From Fusibacter ferrireducens (GTDB lineage Bacteria > Bacillota > Clostridia > Peptostreptococcales > Acidaminobacteraceae): a stretch of 64,000 nucleotides of DNA. The stretch is from assembly GCF_015352425.1 (NCBI RefSeq), contig NZ_JADKNH010000012.1, positions 62,001-126,000 on the forward strand, written 5' to 3'. The position numbers and the translations under genes are program-made. Of this stretch, positions 9,990-20,509 are shown piece by piece (the stretch's first letter is position 1; every line of letters starts with the position of its first letter). Under the pieces are notes generated by a model. It was not told where the DNA came from. It saw only the letters and a program-made list of their open reading frames with translations, and made no database searches.

Positions 9990-10053
9990 AACTCTAAATC
10001 AATAGATCGGAGGGTATAAATCATATGCCCCTTATATTGATTTAGAGTTTTTT
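9990..10053 (+). terminator. Terminator after fhs
   Basis: Perfect 15-bp arms, AACTCTAAATCAATA (9990-10004) and TATTGATTTAGAGTT (10035-10049), are followed by a T run. The 30-base loop holds an inner imperfect stem. The rest of 9863-10162 shows no gene. Confidence 0.8.
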
Positions 10054-10162
10054 ATGCCTTTAAAAACGAAATATAAAGGGGCGGACATACAAAAGATATT
10101 GATTAGTGGTTCAAATTATTTTATGATACATGAGTAGGAAATTACTTTTGGGAGGCATAAAG

Positions 10163-10852
10163 ATGTTAGGAACTGTTGTAAATACAATTGCTATAGTTGC
10201 TGGTGGTTTGGTTGGCGTTTTGCTAAAGGGCGGGCTACCAGAAAAGATAAGTCAATCCATTATGCAAGGCATGGGATTATGCATTATACTCATTGGCATG
10301 TCTGGCGCACTTAGCGGGACGTCATATATTATGGAAATTATATTTTTTGTCGTCATAGGCACTGCTGTTGGAGAAGTCATTGACATTGAAAAACGACTTG
10401 AGAGATTGGGTGATCATCTGCAATCCAAATACGCTTCAGAGGGATCGACATTTAGCAAGGGGTTCGTAACGGCAAGTTTGTTGTATTGTGTTGGCGCCAT
10501 GGCCATTATGGGCGCTCTTGAAAGTGGTTTAAACGGCAATCATGAGATCTTATTTGCAAAGTCTATTTTAGATGGTATTATTTCCATTATATTTGCTTCG
10601 ACACTAGGCGTAGGCGTAATCTTTTCAGCAGTGACTGTGTTCATTTATGAAGGGACGATCACGCTGGCAGCAGGTGGCTTAAAACAATTGCTCACGGATC
10701 CAGTCGTTACGCAAATGTCTGCAACTGGTGGGCTGTTGATACTCGGTCTCGGCATATCCATGCTGGGCAACATTAAACTTAAAATTGGTAATATGCTTCC
10801 AAGCGTTTTACTCCCTATTGTATATGCACTGATAAAGGGGTTAGTCGTTTAA
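10163..10852 (+). CDS. DUF554 family membrane protein
   Basis: This 229-residue protein is strongly hydrophobic with about seven membrane segments. It begins MLGTVVNTIAIVAGG and contains the family-like GLCIILIGMSGAL and GAMAIMGALESGLNG segments. DUF554 proteins are conserved in clostridia and bacilli and have no established function; small-solute transport has been suggested. The ATG at 10163 follows GGGAGG by 9 bases and is preferred over the ATG at 10130. It is flanked by terminators on both sides, so it is probably a single-gene unit. Confidence 0.85.
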   Translation: MLGTVVNTIAIVAGGLVGVLLKGGLPEKISQSIMQGMGLCIILIGMSGALSGTSYIMEIIFFVVIGTAVGEVIDIEKRLERLGDHLQSKYASEGSTFSKGFVTASLLYCVGAMAIMGALESGLNGNHEILFAKSILDGIISIIFASTLGVGVIFSAVTVFIYEGTITLAAGGLKQLLTDPVVTQMSATGGLLILGLGISMLGNIKLKIGNMLPSVLLPIVYALIKGLVV

Positions 10853-10955
10853 AATAAGCATACAGTCCAAATCTATAATTTAAACACATAATCTAAACAT
10901 TTAATTCAAACATACCTTTAGAGCCATCAGATAGAACCATCAGAAAATTAGACAT

Positions 10956-11009
10956 GAAAAACTCTAAATTCAAGTAATTGTATGCCAATTATTGTCTTAG
11001 AGTTTTTTT
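10956..11009 (+). terminator. Terminator after the DUF554 gene
   Basis: AAAACTCTAA pairs with TTAGAGTTTT, with an inner AAGTAATTG/CAATTATTG stem, and ends in a run of T. It resembles the hairpin at 9990-10053 in its AACTCTAAAT arm. Confidence 0.8.
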
Positions 11010-11127
11010 ATCTTGTATTTGGGTTTTAATTGTTTGTGTTTCAAAGACAGGTTTGGTAGAATTGTTACGTGCTTTATTATCAATTATAAATAAATGCTTT
11101 ATTCGAAATTATGGAGGAATTTAGAAA

Positions 11128-12426
11128 ATGGAAAAAAATGAAAGGTTCATTGAGAAGACTTTTAGGCTCAAAGAACATAACACAAATGTAAAAACGGAAG
11201 TTATCGCCGGGTTTACAACTTTTATGACAATGGCATATATTCTCATTGTCAACCCAGGAACACTTGAAAATGCAGGCATGGACTTTGGAAAAGTTTTCAC
11301 AGCCACTGCGATTTCGGCTATTATCGCTACTTTGGTGATGGCTTTTACAGCTAATTTACCGTTTGCTTTAGCGCCGGGTATGGGACTCAATGCTTTTTTT
11401 GCATACACGGTGGTCGTTGCAGGGCATAAATCTTTTGAATTCGCGCTTACTGCAGTTTTTTTAGAGGGGATCGTCTTCTTACTTTTAACATTTTTTAATG
11501 TGAGAGAGGCAATTATAAATGCCTTACCTGCTAATATTAAACGCGCAATTTCTGTGGGGATTGGTCTTTTCATTGCCTTTATTGGACTAGCGAATTCGGG
11601 TATTATCGTCCACGGAGATACGATTGTTCAACTTGGAGATGTGACCTCTGGTTCAAGCCTTTTGGCATTGATTGGTATAGTAATTGCAGGGGTATTGCTT
11701 GCTTTAAATATAAAAGGTGCTCTTTTTATTTCTATTATCCTTACGACGATTATAGGGTTTCCAATGGGGATCACTCATTTTCCTGAAACGCTATGGCAGT
11801 TGCCATCAACGCCTTATTTTTTCAATTTTGAATGGCGAGAAATTTTTTCTTTAGATATGATTTCGGTTTTATTTGTGTTCTTATTTGTGGATATGTTTGA
11901 CACAGTGGGAACTTTGGTTGGTGTGGCCACTAAGGCAGATATGCTTGTGGACGGCAAGGTGCCAAAGGTAAAACAAGCTCTTTTTGCAGATGCAGTGGGC
12001 ACCACAGTGGGAGCCATCTTTGGAACGAGTACAGTGACAACTTATGTGGAATCTGCCTCTGGTGTTGCCGAAGGTGGCCGAACAGGACTTACTTCTGTTG
12101 TGACTGCGGGTTTATTTGGTGTAGCGTTGTTATTATCGCCACTGTTTATTATGATTCCGTCGGCGGCGACAACACCTGCGCTTGTATTGGTGGGCGTCTT
12201 TATGATGAGTCCGATTAAAGAAATTGATTTTGATGATTATACGGAGCTTATTCCAGCATTTTTGACAATGATTATGATGCCACTGGCTTATTCTATTTCC
12301 GAGGGTATTGTGTTTGGGGTACTATCTTATGTCATCCTTAAAGTTTTTACCAAAAGAGGCAATGAAGTTCCGATCTTAACTTACGTCATTGCGTTGTTCT
12401 TCGTAATCAAATTGGTCATCGGCTAG
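11128..12426 (+). CDS. NCS2-type purine permease (AzgA/PbuG subfamily)
   Basis: This 432-residue multispanning protein begins with the typical KTEVIAGFTTFMTMAYIL segment and has LPFALAPGMGLNAFFAY, then DMFDTVGTLVGVA and a TYVESASGVAEGGRTGLTS region. These are the signatures of the AzgA-like branch that imports hypoxanthine, guanine or adenine by proton symport. A clear GGAGG precedes the ATG. I looked for a purine riboswitch in the upstream 275 bases and saw none. An amidohydrolase of the purine-deaminase type lies two genes downstream, which would fit purine salvage or fermentation. Confidence 0.93.
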   Translation: MEKNERFIEKTFRLKEHNTNVKTEVIAGFTTFMTMAYILIVNPGTLENAGMDFGKVFTATAISAIIATLVMAFTANLPFALAPGMGLNAFFAYTVVVAGHKSFEFALTAVFLEGIVFLLLTFFNVREAIINALPANIKRAISVGIGLFIAFIGLANSGIIVHGDTIVQLGDVTSGSSLLALIGIVIAGVLLALNIKGALFISIILTTIIGFPMGITHFPETLWQLPSTPYFFNFEWREIFSLDMISVLFVFLFVDMFDTVGTLVGVATKADMLVDGKVPKVKQALFADAVGTTVGAIFGTSTVTTYVESASGVAEGGRTGLTSVVTAGLFGVALLLSPLFIMIPSAATTPALVLVGVFMMSPIKEIDFDDYTELIPAFLTMIMMPLAYSISEGIVFGVLSYVILKVFTKRGNEVPILTYVIALFFVIKLVIG

Positions 12427-12530
12427 GGCTTAAAAAACTTTTACGGTACTTTTTCGTATTGAAATAGGTTGTGCGTGTTGTTATTTTCAAGGCTCTTTAA
12501 TTTAAAACAGGGTAATGAGACAAAAAAATA

Positions 12531-12555
12531 TGCCTTTGCAATTAATGCAAAGGCA
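12531..12555. repeat. Perfect inverted repeat after the purine permease
   Basis: TGCCTTTGCA and TGCAAAGGCA flank a 5-base ATTAA loop. The T run needed for termination lies on the minus-strand side (AAAAAAATA before the repeat), so on the plus strand it is a weak terminator or simply a stem-loop. The rest of 12427-12713 shows nothing else. Confidence 0.6.
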
Positions 12556-12713
12556 ACAACCATATTTAAATCGGGGTTTGTGATTTAAGTATGTACAAAA
12601 AATGTTAAATGGAATTAATTGCACGGGAATGCAATCTGCAAGTTTATTATATCGAAATGCCAAACAAAAATCAATTACAAATCACAATTAATTAATTTTT
12701 ATCGGAGGCAATG

Positions 12714-13661
12714 ATGGCGACAGACTTTATAACACTTTTTCTAATATTTGTTTCATACGCTTTTATTGGGTGGGTGACAGAAGTTATATATGCGTATTCA
12801 AAGGAACACAAATGGATTAATAGAGGTTTTTTATATGGGCCATTCTGTCCGATCTATGGTGTCGGCGCTGTGGCGATTATCGGTATTGTAGAGTTTTTTA
12901 ACAGTCATATCATGCAAAATAGAGACCTTTCCTTAATAGAGATGTTTCTACTTGTAGTATTTGTGACATCGGGCCTTGAGTGGTTAACAGGCTATTTTTT
13001 AGAAAAAATGTTTCACGCCAAGTGGTGGGATTATTCAGATAAAAAATTTAATGTTATGGGCTACATTTGTTTGAGATTTTCGATTTATTGGGGCGTCGTT
13101 GGCGTATTTGTAATCAAAGTTGTAAATCCCTTGATTATGAAGGCGTTGCACTATTTAGAAGGACCAGTCTATGTGGAGATAGGTTGTTTATTCATGCTCT
13201 ATTTTGCAGTGGATGGTTATAAAACCGTTAGAGGTATGATTGATCTTAGAAACTTAATTATCGAGCTTGAGCGCATGAGTGTTCAGTTGAAAAGCGATAT
13301 TGAAAGAATCAGCCTGCCAATACGACAAGATATAGAGCGTGTTCGAGAAGAGTTTGAAGAAAAACGTCTGGCCCTCTCTGTCGAACTCAAGGAGAAAATG
13401 GAAGATTTTGAGGATTTTAACGAAGAACTCAAAGACAAAATTGAACAAGAAGTTAAAGAACGCTTGGAATTTGTAGAATATAACCTAAAAGATGCAATTG
13501 AAAAAAGACAAGCTGAAGCGGCGAAGGTCAAGGCGGAACTTGCAGAGAAAATTTATGATTTAAGGCTATATAGAGCATTTCCAAGGATGAAGTCCATTAG
13601 ATACCCGAATCTTTTAAGGCCTGTAAAAGATATTCAGCAACGCCGCAAAAAAAACAAATAA
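12714..13661 (+). CDS. Putative ABC-transporter-permease-like membrane protein with C-terminal coiled coil (PF06541-type)
   Basis: The first half (about 1-165) has five to six membrane segments and motifs of the family annotated as putative ABC transporter permease: FIGWVTEVIYAY, RGFLYGPFCPIYGVGA and CLRFSIYWG. The second half (about 175-290) is highly charged and helical, rich in E, K and R, and likely a long coiled coil in the cytoplasm. The family has no proven transport function. GGAGG at 12704-12708 is nearer the second of two consecutive ATG codons (12711, 12714), so the start is uncertain by one residue. It is a monocistronic unit by spacing. Confidence 0.75.
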   Translation: MATDFITLFLIFVSYAFIGWVTEVIYAYSKEHKWINRGFLYGPFCPIYGVGAVAIIGIVEFFNSHIMQNRDLSLIEMFLLVVFVTSGLEWLTGYFLEKMFHAKWWDYSDKKFNVMGYICLRFSIYWGVVGVFVIKVVNPLIMKALHYLEGPVYVEIGCLFMLYFAVDGYKTVRGMIDLRNLIIELERMSVQLKSDIERISLPIRQDIERVREEFEEKRLALSVELKEKMEDFEDFNEELKDKIEQEVKERLEFVEYNLKDAIEKRQAEAAKVKAELAEKIYDLRLYRAFPRMKSIRYPNLLRPVKDIQQRRKKNK

Positions 13662-13760
13662 GTAGTATGGAATTAGAGAGTTTTTATAATGTACTCCTCA
13701 TCAATATCTTATAGACTTATACTGTGGGTAAGCTTATAAGATTGAAAATGGAGTTAAAGA

Positions 13761-15128
13761 ATGAAAAGAGTCCTTGGTAACGGTCTAATTGTGACCATGA
13801 ATCAAAAACGCGAAGTATTTTGCGGTAGTATCTTAATTGAAAATGAATTGATAAAAAAAGTGGTTAAGCACGAAACGCTTGAAGACTTGATGCATGATTT
13901 AAAAAACGTGTTTGGCGATTTTGATGAGTTGATAGATTGCACAGGACAATTGATTTTGCCTGGTTTGATTCAAACGCATACACATTTAACCCAGACACTT
14001 TTTAAAGGTCTGGGAGATGATTTGCAGCTGATGGATTGGTTGCAGACAAAAATATGGCCATCAGAGGCCGCTCATACGGCTGAGACGAATTACATCTCAT
14101 CGAAAGTGGGTATTGGAGAGCTTTTAAAAGGTGGCACCACGACGATTGTCAATATGGAAACGGTCAATCATACAGAGTCGAGCTTTGAGGCCTTGAAAGA
14201 GATGGGCATACGCGCTATTAGTGGGAAATGCATGATGGACTATAATGAAGGTGTTCCGAGAGGTCTCATGGAAAGCATGACAGCATCTCTAGCTGAAAGT
14301 GAAAGACTGATCAAAAAGTGGCATCAAACCAATCATGGCTTAATTGAATATGCGCTGGCACCTCGTTTTGTGGTCTCCTGTTCTGATGAGTTGCTCAGGG
14401 CAAGTGTAAAAATGAGTAAGACATATGGCGTGAGGCTACACACACACGCTTCAGAAAATAAAGGCGAAATTGCAATTGTCAGGAAGAGAACAGGCATGGA
14501 GAATATTGAGTACTTGAAGCAAATTGGCTTTTTAGGAAAACATGTGATCTTGGCACATTGTATTCATTTAAGTGATCTTGAAATACAGTATCTGATAGAT
14601 GCGGGAACGGTTATATCGCATTGCCCAAGTTCGAATATGAAATTGGCCTCTGGATTTGCCCCTGTTCACAAGATGTTACAGAGAGGCGCAAGAGTCACTT
14701 TAGGTGCAGATGGCAGTCCATGCAACAATGAACTCAATATATTTATGGAAATGCGTATGGCCGCCTTGATTCACAAAGGCAATCAGCTGGACTCTACCAT
14801 AATGAATGCTAAAAGCGTTTTCGAGATGGCAACGATAAAAGCTGCAGAAGCGCTTGGAAAGGATTCTGAGATTGGCAGTGTGGAAGTTGGAAAGTATGCG
14901 GACATCATCACGTTGCGCATTGACAAATTCGAATCGATGATGGTCCCTTTAGATGCGGAAAATGTCTATGCTCAAATTGTCTACAATGCGTCTAGCCGAG
15001 ATGTCTGCCATACGTTTGTAAATGGGGCGTTAGTAGTAACAAATGGCCGTTTGGTAGACGTGTCCGAGACGCAGTTGTATCTCGATGCCAAGAAAGCAAT
15101 TTTAAATTTTATAGAGTGCAAAAGTTAA
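13761..15128 (+). CDS. Metal-dependent amidohydrolase (TRZ/ATZ, MtaD or guanine-deaminase-like)
   Basis: This 455-residue enzyme has the full set of metal ligands for the family: LILPGLIQTHTHLTQTLFKG (HxH), RLHTHASE, ILAHCIHL and GADGSPCNNELN. The C-terminal GSVEVGKYADIITL closes the composite beta domain. Family members deaminate S-adenosylhomocysteine, methylthioadenosine, guanine, 8-oxoguanine or triazines. The metal-binding aspartate context GADGSPCNN resembles the chlorohydrolase/MtaD side more than classical guanine deaminase. The purine permease upstream supports a purine substrate, but the exact one cannot be read from sequence. Confidence 0.85.
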   Translation: MKRVLGNGLIVTMNQKREVFCGSILIENELIKKVVKHETLEDLMHDLKNVFGDFDELIDCTGQLILPGLIQTHTHLTQTLFKGLGDDLQLMDWLQTKIWPSEAAHTAETNYISSKVGIGELLKGGTTTIVNMETVNHTESSFEALKEMGIRAISGKCMMDYNEGVPRGLMESMTASLAESERLIKKWHQTNHGLIEYALAPRFVVSCSDELLRASVKMSKTYGVRLHTHASENKGEIAIVRKRTGMENIEYLKQIGFLGKHVILAHCIHLSDLEIQYLIDAGTVISHCPSSNMKLASGFAPVHKMLQRGARVTLGADGSPCNNELNIFMEMRMAALIHKGNQLDSTIMNAKSVFEMATIKAAEALGKDSEIGSVEVGKYADIITLRIDKFESMMVPLDAENVYAQIVYNASSRDVCHTFVNGALVVTNGRLVDVSETQLYLDAKKAILNFIECKS

Positions 15129-15133
15129 ATGTT

Positions 15134-15185
15134 GAAGCATCTTATTCAGTCTGATTGATAGACTGTTTAAGATGCTTTTATTTTG
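15134..15185 (+). terminator. Terminator after the amidohydrolase gene
   Basis: GAAGCATCTTA pairs with TAAGATGCTTTT, with an inner CAGTC/GACTG stem and a T-rich tail. Confidence 0.85.
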
Positions 15186-15245
15186 GATGTGGTGGCTATT
15201 TTAATCCATTTGGGATATAATATTACCAACGATTAGGGAGGCGGC

Positions 15246-16103
15246 ATGTTTTTAAAATCGAATGATTTCAATCCTATTTTTACACTTGAATGTGGACAAT
15301 GCTTTAGATGGCTAAAAGAAGCAGAACAATACGTTGGGGTTGTAAATGGGGCGATTATAAGTATCACAGATCTCGGGCAGGACTATGACATAAAAATAGA
15401 AAAGGCGCTTTCACCTATCTCTGATGATTTTTTGAGACATTATTTTGATGAAAGTTCAAATTACAATAAAATTTTAGAAGTGCTATCTGAAAAGGATGAT
15501 TACCTCAAAGCATCCATTTCAGCGTATAGAGGATTGCGTTTATTAAACCAAGATCCCTTTGAAACCTTGATCACGTTTATTATCTCTGCCAACAATAACA
15601 TACCTAAAATTAAAATGAGCGTTGAAGCGCTTTCGCATAAATTTGGAACGTGCATTGGCGAATATAATGGACGCTTGTATTATAGCTTTCCAACAGTGGA
15701 GGCACTTGCTGAAGCTGAACTTGAAGATTTGAAAGTCAAGGGTATGGGCTATAGAGCGAAGGCTGTATCTCTGGCGGCAAAACGCATTAGAGATGAACAG
15801 ATCGATTTAGCATCTTATAGGGAGGACACTTATGAGGCTGCACAGACAGCATTGATGCAATTTTATGGTGTTGGAGAGAAGGTGGCAGATTGCATATTGC
15901 TTTTCAGCTTGAACCATAAGGAAGCTTTTCCGATAGATACATGGGTTAAAAGGATGTTGCGAACTTTTTATAACATAGAAGATCAACCAAGGGCCTATAA
16001 GACATTTGTGGCGCAATACTTCACTGAATATGGTGGCTATGCACAGCAGTTCCTTTTCTATTATATGAGAGAAAGCAAGAAGGGTATTAATGGTGAAAAA
16101 TGA
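15246..16103 (+). CDS. ogg: 8-oxoguanine DNA glycosylase/AP lyase (OGG1-type)
   Basis: This 285-residue DNA repair enzyme removes 8-oxoguanine. It has the N-terminal OGG domain (LECGQCFRW near 14-22) and the helix-hairpin-helix-GPD fold with GVGEKVADC, in which K212 is the expected Schiff-base lysine, and PIDTWVK with the catalytic aspartate D231. Clostridia commonly carry this type instead of MutM. The start follows GGGAGG. Its stop overlaps the next start by four bases (ATGA), so the two genes are translationally coupled. Confidence 0.93.
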   Translation: MFLKSNDFNPIFTLECGQCFRWLKEAEQYVGVVNGAIISITDLGQDYDIKIEKALSPISDDFLRHYFDESSNYNKILEVLSEKDDYLKASISAYRGLRLLNQDPFETLITFIISANNNIPKIKMSVEALSHKFGTCIGEYNGRLYYSFPTVEALAEAELEDLKVKGMGYRAKAVSLAAKRIRDEQIDLASYREDTYEAAQTALMQFYGVGEKVADCILLFSLNHKEAFPIDTWVKRMLRTFYNIEDQPRAYKTFVAQYFTEYGGYAQQFLFYYMRESKKGINGEK

Positions 16104-17326
16104 AAACGATGGATGTATTTTTGGCGAGACAACCCATTTTTAATATTAAAAAGCAAGTGGTTGCATATGAAATATTGTACCGTCAAGGGGTGAAAAATAT
16201 TTATGAAGGGGATTATGATGGCGATTTAGCAACGACAACAGTTGTTTCAGATGCGCTTGTAAATTTTGGCATAGACGGACTCACAAATGGTAAAAAAGCA
16301 TTTATCAATTTTACTAAGAATCTACTTATGGAAAATTTGCCACTTATGATTACACCGGAGTCGTTGACTGTGGAAATTCTTGAAACTGTGGAAGTGGATC
16401 AGAAGTTTGTAGACAAGATTCGATATTTAAAAGGAAAGGGCTATACCATCGCATTGGATGATTTTGTCGACAATGAAAAGTTTGAAGCGATTATGCCGTA
16501 TGTGGATATCATCAAAGTAGATTTTTTGGTTTTAGGATATGAAGGCCGAAAGATCGTGGCGGATAAGTATAGCAATAAAGGCGTTAAACTTCTGGCGGAA
16601 AAGGTGGAGTCCTATAGGGATTTTGAAGAAGCTGTGAAACTAGGATATGTACTTTTCCAAGGTTTTTTCTTCGAGAAACCAGTTGTATGTAAAAGTAAAG
16701 GGATCAACGTGGCCACTTTCAATTATATGGAAATCTTGAAAGAAACGGTGAACGATGAGCCGAGTTTTGAAAAGTTATCTACAATAGTAAAAAGTGATAT
16801 GTCTTTAACCTATAAATTGTTGAGACTTATAAATTCGCCTGCATTTTATAGAAGCAGTGAGATCACAAGTATCAATCACGCTTTGACGATGCTCGGCTTG
16901 AATGAAATTAGAAAATGGGTGACCCTTATCATGCTGAGGGATGTCAGTTCGGAAAAGCCTGATGAGATCATAAAGGTGTCTTTGATTAGAGCTATTTTTT
17001 CAGAGCGCGTGTCTCCGTATTTTGGACTTAAAGAGAGGGATATGGAATCCTTTTTGTTGGGGCTCTTTTCGCTGATTGACACGATTATGGAAAAACCGCT
17101 GTTTGAAGTGTTGGAACAGTTGCCTCTCAAAGAAGATGTGAAAGGTGCTTTGTTGGGCCTTAAAAATCCATTTCATGATTTGCTTCGCCTACTCAAGTAC
17201 TACGAAAAGGGCAATTGGGATATGATTATCGATATTACAGCACAGTATGATGTCGATTATGGCATGATCAATCAGCTCTATTTAGATGCCGTGATCTTGA
17301 CTTCAAAAATGATGAACGAGGGCTAA
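16100..17326 (+). CDS. EAL-like and HDOD domain signalling protein (YuxH type)
   Basis: This 408-residue protein begins with DVFLARQPIFNIKKQVVAYE, the start of YuxH-type proteins. The first 200 residues are an EAL-like domain in which the EAL triad is replaced (YEILYR), so c-di-GMP hydrolysis is unlikely. The rest is an HDOD domain (about 205-390) with LINSPAFYR and the INHALTMLGLNEIRKWV segment. Such proteins are linked to signalling and stress responses but lack a general function. The four-base overlap with ogg suggests a shared role under DNA or oxidative stress, which is inference. Confidence 0.88.
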   Translation: MKTMDVFLARQPIFNIKKQVVAYEILYRQGVKNIYEGDYDGDLATTTVVSDALVNFGIDGLTNGKKAFINFTKNLLMENLPLMITPESLTVEILETVEVDQKFVDKIRYLKGKGYTIALDDFVDNEKFEAIMPYVDIIKVDFLVLGYEGRKIVADKYSNKGVKLLAEKVESYRDFEEAVKLGYVLFQGFFFEKPVVCKSKGINVATFNYMEILKETVNDEPSFEKLSTIVKSDMSLTYKLLRLINSPAFYRSSEITSINHALTMLGLNEIRKWVTLIMLRDVSSEKPDEIIKVSLIRAIFSERVSPYFGLKERDMESFLLGLFSLIDTIMEKPLFEVLEQLPLKEDVKGALLGLKNPFHDLLRLLKYYEKGNWDMIIDITAQYDVDYGMINQLYLDAVILTSKMMNEG

Positions 17327-17337
17327 TTTTAAACAAA

Positions 17338-17410
17338 TTGTTAAATTGTCAGCACTCTGTTAAAATGAGTGCTAAAAATGCTTGATTTTTTTTTACACTT
17401 GTATTATGAT
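17338..17410 (+). promoter_or_regulatory. groESL tandem promoters with CIRCE operator
   Basis: The CIRCE element is TCAGCACTC, a 9-base spacer, then GAGTGCTAA (17349-17375); one arm differs slightly from the consensus TTAGCACTC. It overlaps a promoter TTGTTA (17338) - 17 bp - TAAAAT (17361) and lies just upstream of a second, TTGATT (17382) - 17 bp - TATGAT (17405). HrcA repression of the operon is expected from established knowledge of CIRCE. No hrcA gene is in the window. Confidence 0.88.
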
Positions 17411-17487
17411 GAGAATGTGCTCTAAATAAAGAATTATCGATTGCGGTTTGCATACTTTGATAATGGAACTGGATTTAGAGAAATATA

Positions 17488-17524
17488 GTTAGAGTGTTGC
17501 TCTTTTGGATTTTGACACTCTAAC
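17488..17524 (+). repeat. Second inverted repeat in the groES leader
   Basis: GTTAGAGTGT (17488-17497) and ACACTCTAAC (17515-17524) are perfect 10-bp arms around 17 bases. The element is in the 5' leader, about 40 bases before the groES start. It is not a CIRCE sequence, though it shares the TTAG...CTAA edges. Confidence 0.7.
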
Positions 17525-17561
17525 CAAATATGTAATTTGAATGTTTAGAGGAGGCAATATT

Positions 17562-17819
17562 ATGTTAAAACCGTTAGGTAACCGAGTTATTATTAAAAAG
17601 TTAGAAGCTGAAGAAAAGACTGCAAGTGGGATTGTATTACCAACTCAAGCAAAGGAAAAGCCGCAATTGGCTGAGATCGTGGCGATTGGAAAAGATGTTG
17701 AAGATGTTAAAATTGGTGATAAAGTAGTCTTTAAAAAATATGTAGGAACTGAAATAAAAGTAGACAATGAAGAAGTGACAATTTGTGAGATGGAAGATAT
17801 TTTAGCAATATTAGAATAG
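17562..17819 (+). CDS. groES: Co-chaperonin GroES, short form
   Basis: This is the lid of the GroEL folding chamber. It has [13 protein letters not shown] at the start, a mobile-loop region KTASGIVLP, and a C-terminal [18 protein letters not shown]. At 85 residues it is about ten shorter than usual GroES. The missing part is the roof beta-hairpin, where [15 protein letters not shown] replaces the usual longer loop. The start at 17562 follows GAGGAGG; the earlier in-frame ATG at 17541 would put the ribosome binding site inside the gene. It is in an operon with groEL, 28 bases downstream. Confidence 0.95.
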   Translation: MLKPLGNRVIIKKLEAEEKTASGIVLPTQAKEKPQLAEIVAIGKDVEDVKIGDKVVFKKYVGTEIKVDNEEVTICEMEDILAILE

Positions 17820-17844
17820 GTAATATAAAAAGTAGGAGGAATGA

Positions 17845-19482
<1,638 letters not shown>

Positions 19483-19504
19483 GCGAAATCCGAAGTAATT
19501 CTCA

Positions 19505-19800
19505 GGGCAAGAGTCCTCACTGTGTTGCGGATTGCCCATCGAACAACTTCGAATTTCTTGATATCGCGTTGCGGATTGCCTTTCTAAAGAACTACTGCTC
19601 AAGTGAGTTAAGAAGGGCAAGAGTCCTCACTACGTTGTGGAGAACAACTTCGAATTTCTTGATATCGCGTTGCGGATTGCCTTTCTAAAGAACTACTGCT
19701 CAAGTGAGTTAAGAAGGGCAAGAGTCCTCACTGCGTTGTGGAGAACAACTTCGAATTTCTTGACATCAAGGCAAGAGTCCTCGCTTTGTTGCGGATTGCC
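19505..19800. repeat. 101-bp tandem repeat built from hairpin modules
   Basis: A unit beginning GAACAACTTCGAATTTCTTG starts at 19541, 19642 and 19743, so the period is exactly 101 bp; two units are complete and the third is cut short. Each unit contains GGCAAGAGTCCTCACT. The flanking copies at 19505-19537 and 19770-19800 are complete hairpins with GGGCAA/TTGCCC or GGCAA/TTGCC arms around a loop GAGTCCTC..TGTTGCGGA. The array is in the groEL trailer. A degenerate GTTGCGGATT also occurs at 20081. It has no coding capacity that I believe. Confidence 0.85.
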
Positions 19801-19875
19801 CGTCAGACAATTTTGAATTTCCGGATGGTTCTGGTTGGGATGTTCCACGATGTCATCTATGCAATTAAAGTATTG

Positions 19876-19915
19876 AGATCCAAAGAGATGAAAAGTCTTT
19901 TTGGATCTTTTTTAT
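19876..19915 (+). terminator. groESL operon terminator
   Basis: GATCCAAAGA pairs with TCTTTTTGGATC in a T-rich context and is followed by TTTTTTATA. It is the first terminator with a good T run after groEL. Confidence 0.75.
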
Positions 19916-20135
19916 ATCTTTTTTTATATGTTTTATCGCTCTTCAGCCTAGGGGCAGAAGGCTCAGTGGTATCCGTGAAAAAATGTCTGGTCATGCCTCA
20001 AAATAGATTTGAAGGCATGTAATTCAGAGTGAAAACAGTCTCTGTAGAGCCTGTCATGGCTTGGCGGGGAGATGAGTTCAGTTGCGGATTCAGGTGATCG
20101 TTCATACAATAATTTTAGATGCAGGCTAATTTTAT

Positions 20136-20166
20136 TTGACTCTATAGTTACTATAGGGAATATGAT
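20136..20166 (+). promoter_or_regulatory. MerR-type promoter upstream of the ABC transporter operon
   Basis: TTGACT (20136-20141), a 19-bp spacer containing the palindrome CTATAGTTACTATAG, and TATGAT (20161-20166). The overlong 19-bp spacer with a central palindrome is diagnostic of MerR-family activation. An inverted extra half TATAGAGTCAA follows at 20172-20182. The transporter gene begins 515 bases further on, so the leader would be long. Confidence 0.75.
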
Positions 20167-20509
20167 ATATTTATAGAGTCAATTGATTGAAAATTAAGTC
20201 AATTCACAAAATTACAATAATAATTAAAATGGGTCTAATGATGTGTTGTTTTAACAAGGTTATACGGGTGTGTTTTTACTTGTATGTGTGTATTTGCAAA
20301 GGGTTGGTGTTCTAGAAGAATTTGAATAGGTACATGGCGCAAGCATCTAGACAAGCGATGTTGAGACGATGGGTATCCCGGGGGTGATGGGAGATGATAA
20401 TTGACAAATTGCAAAAAAGGCTTTATCATTCAATAAAAAGAAAAACATCTTTATGTATCTTTATTCATTTTAATGTATAGGCGATAAGTGATCTGTCTTA
20501 AGCGTGCGG

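Noticed and set aside
10853-11127. Possible purine riboswitch before the purine permease gene
   Set aside because: The conserved purine-aptamer core words were not found; only a terminator is visible.
19738-20022. 94-codon open frame after groEL
   Set aside because: It begins inside the tandem repeat, runs through the groESL terminator and has no ribosome binding site. I take it as chance.
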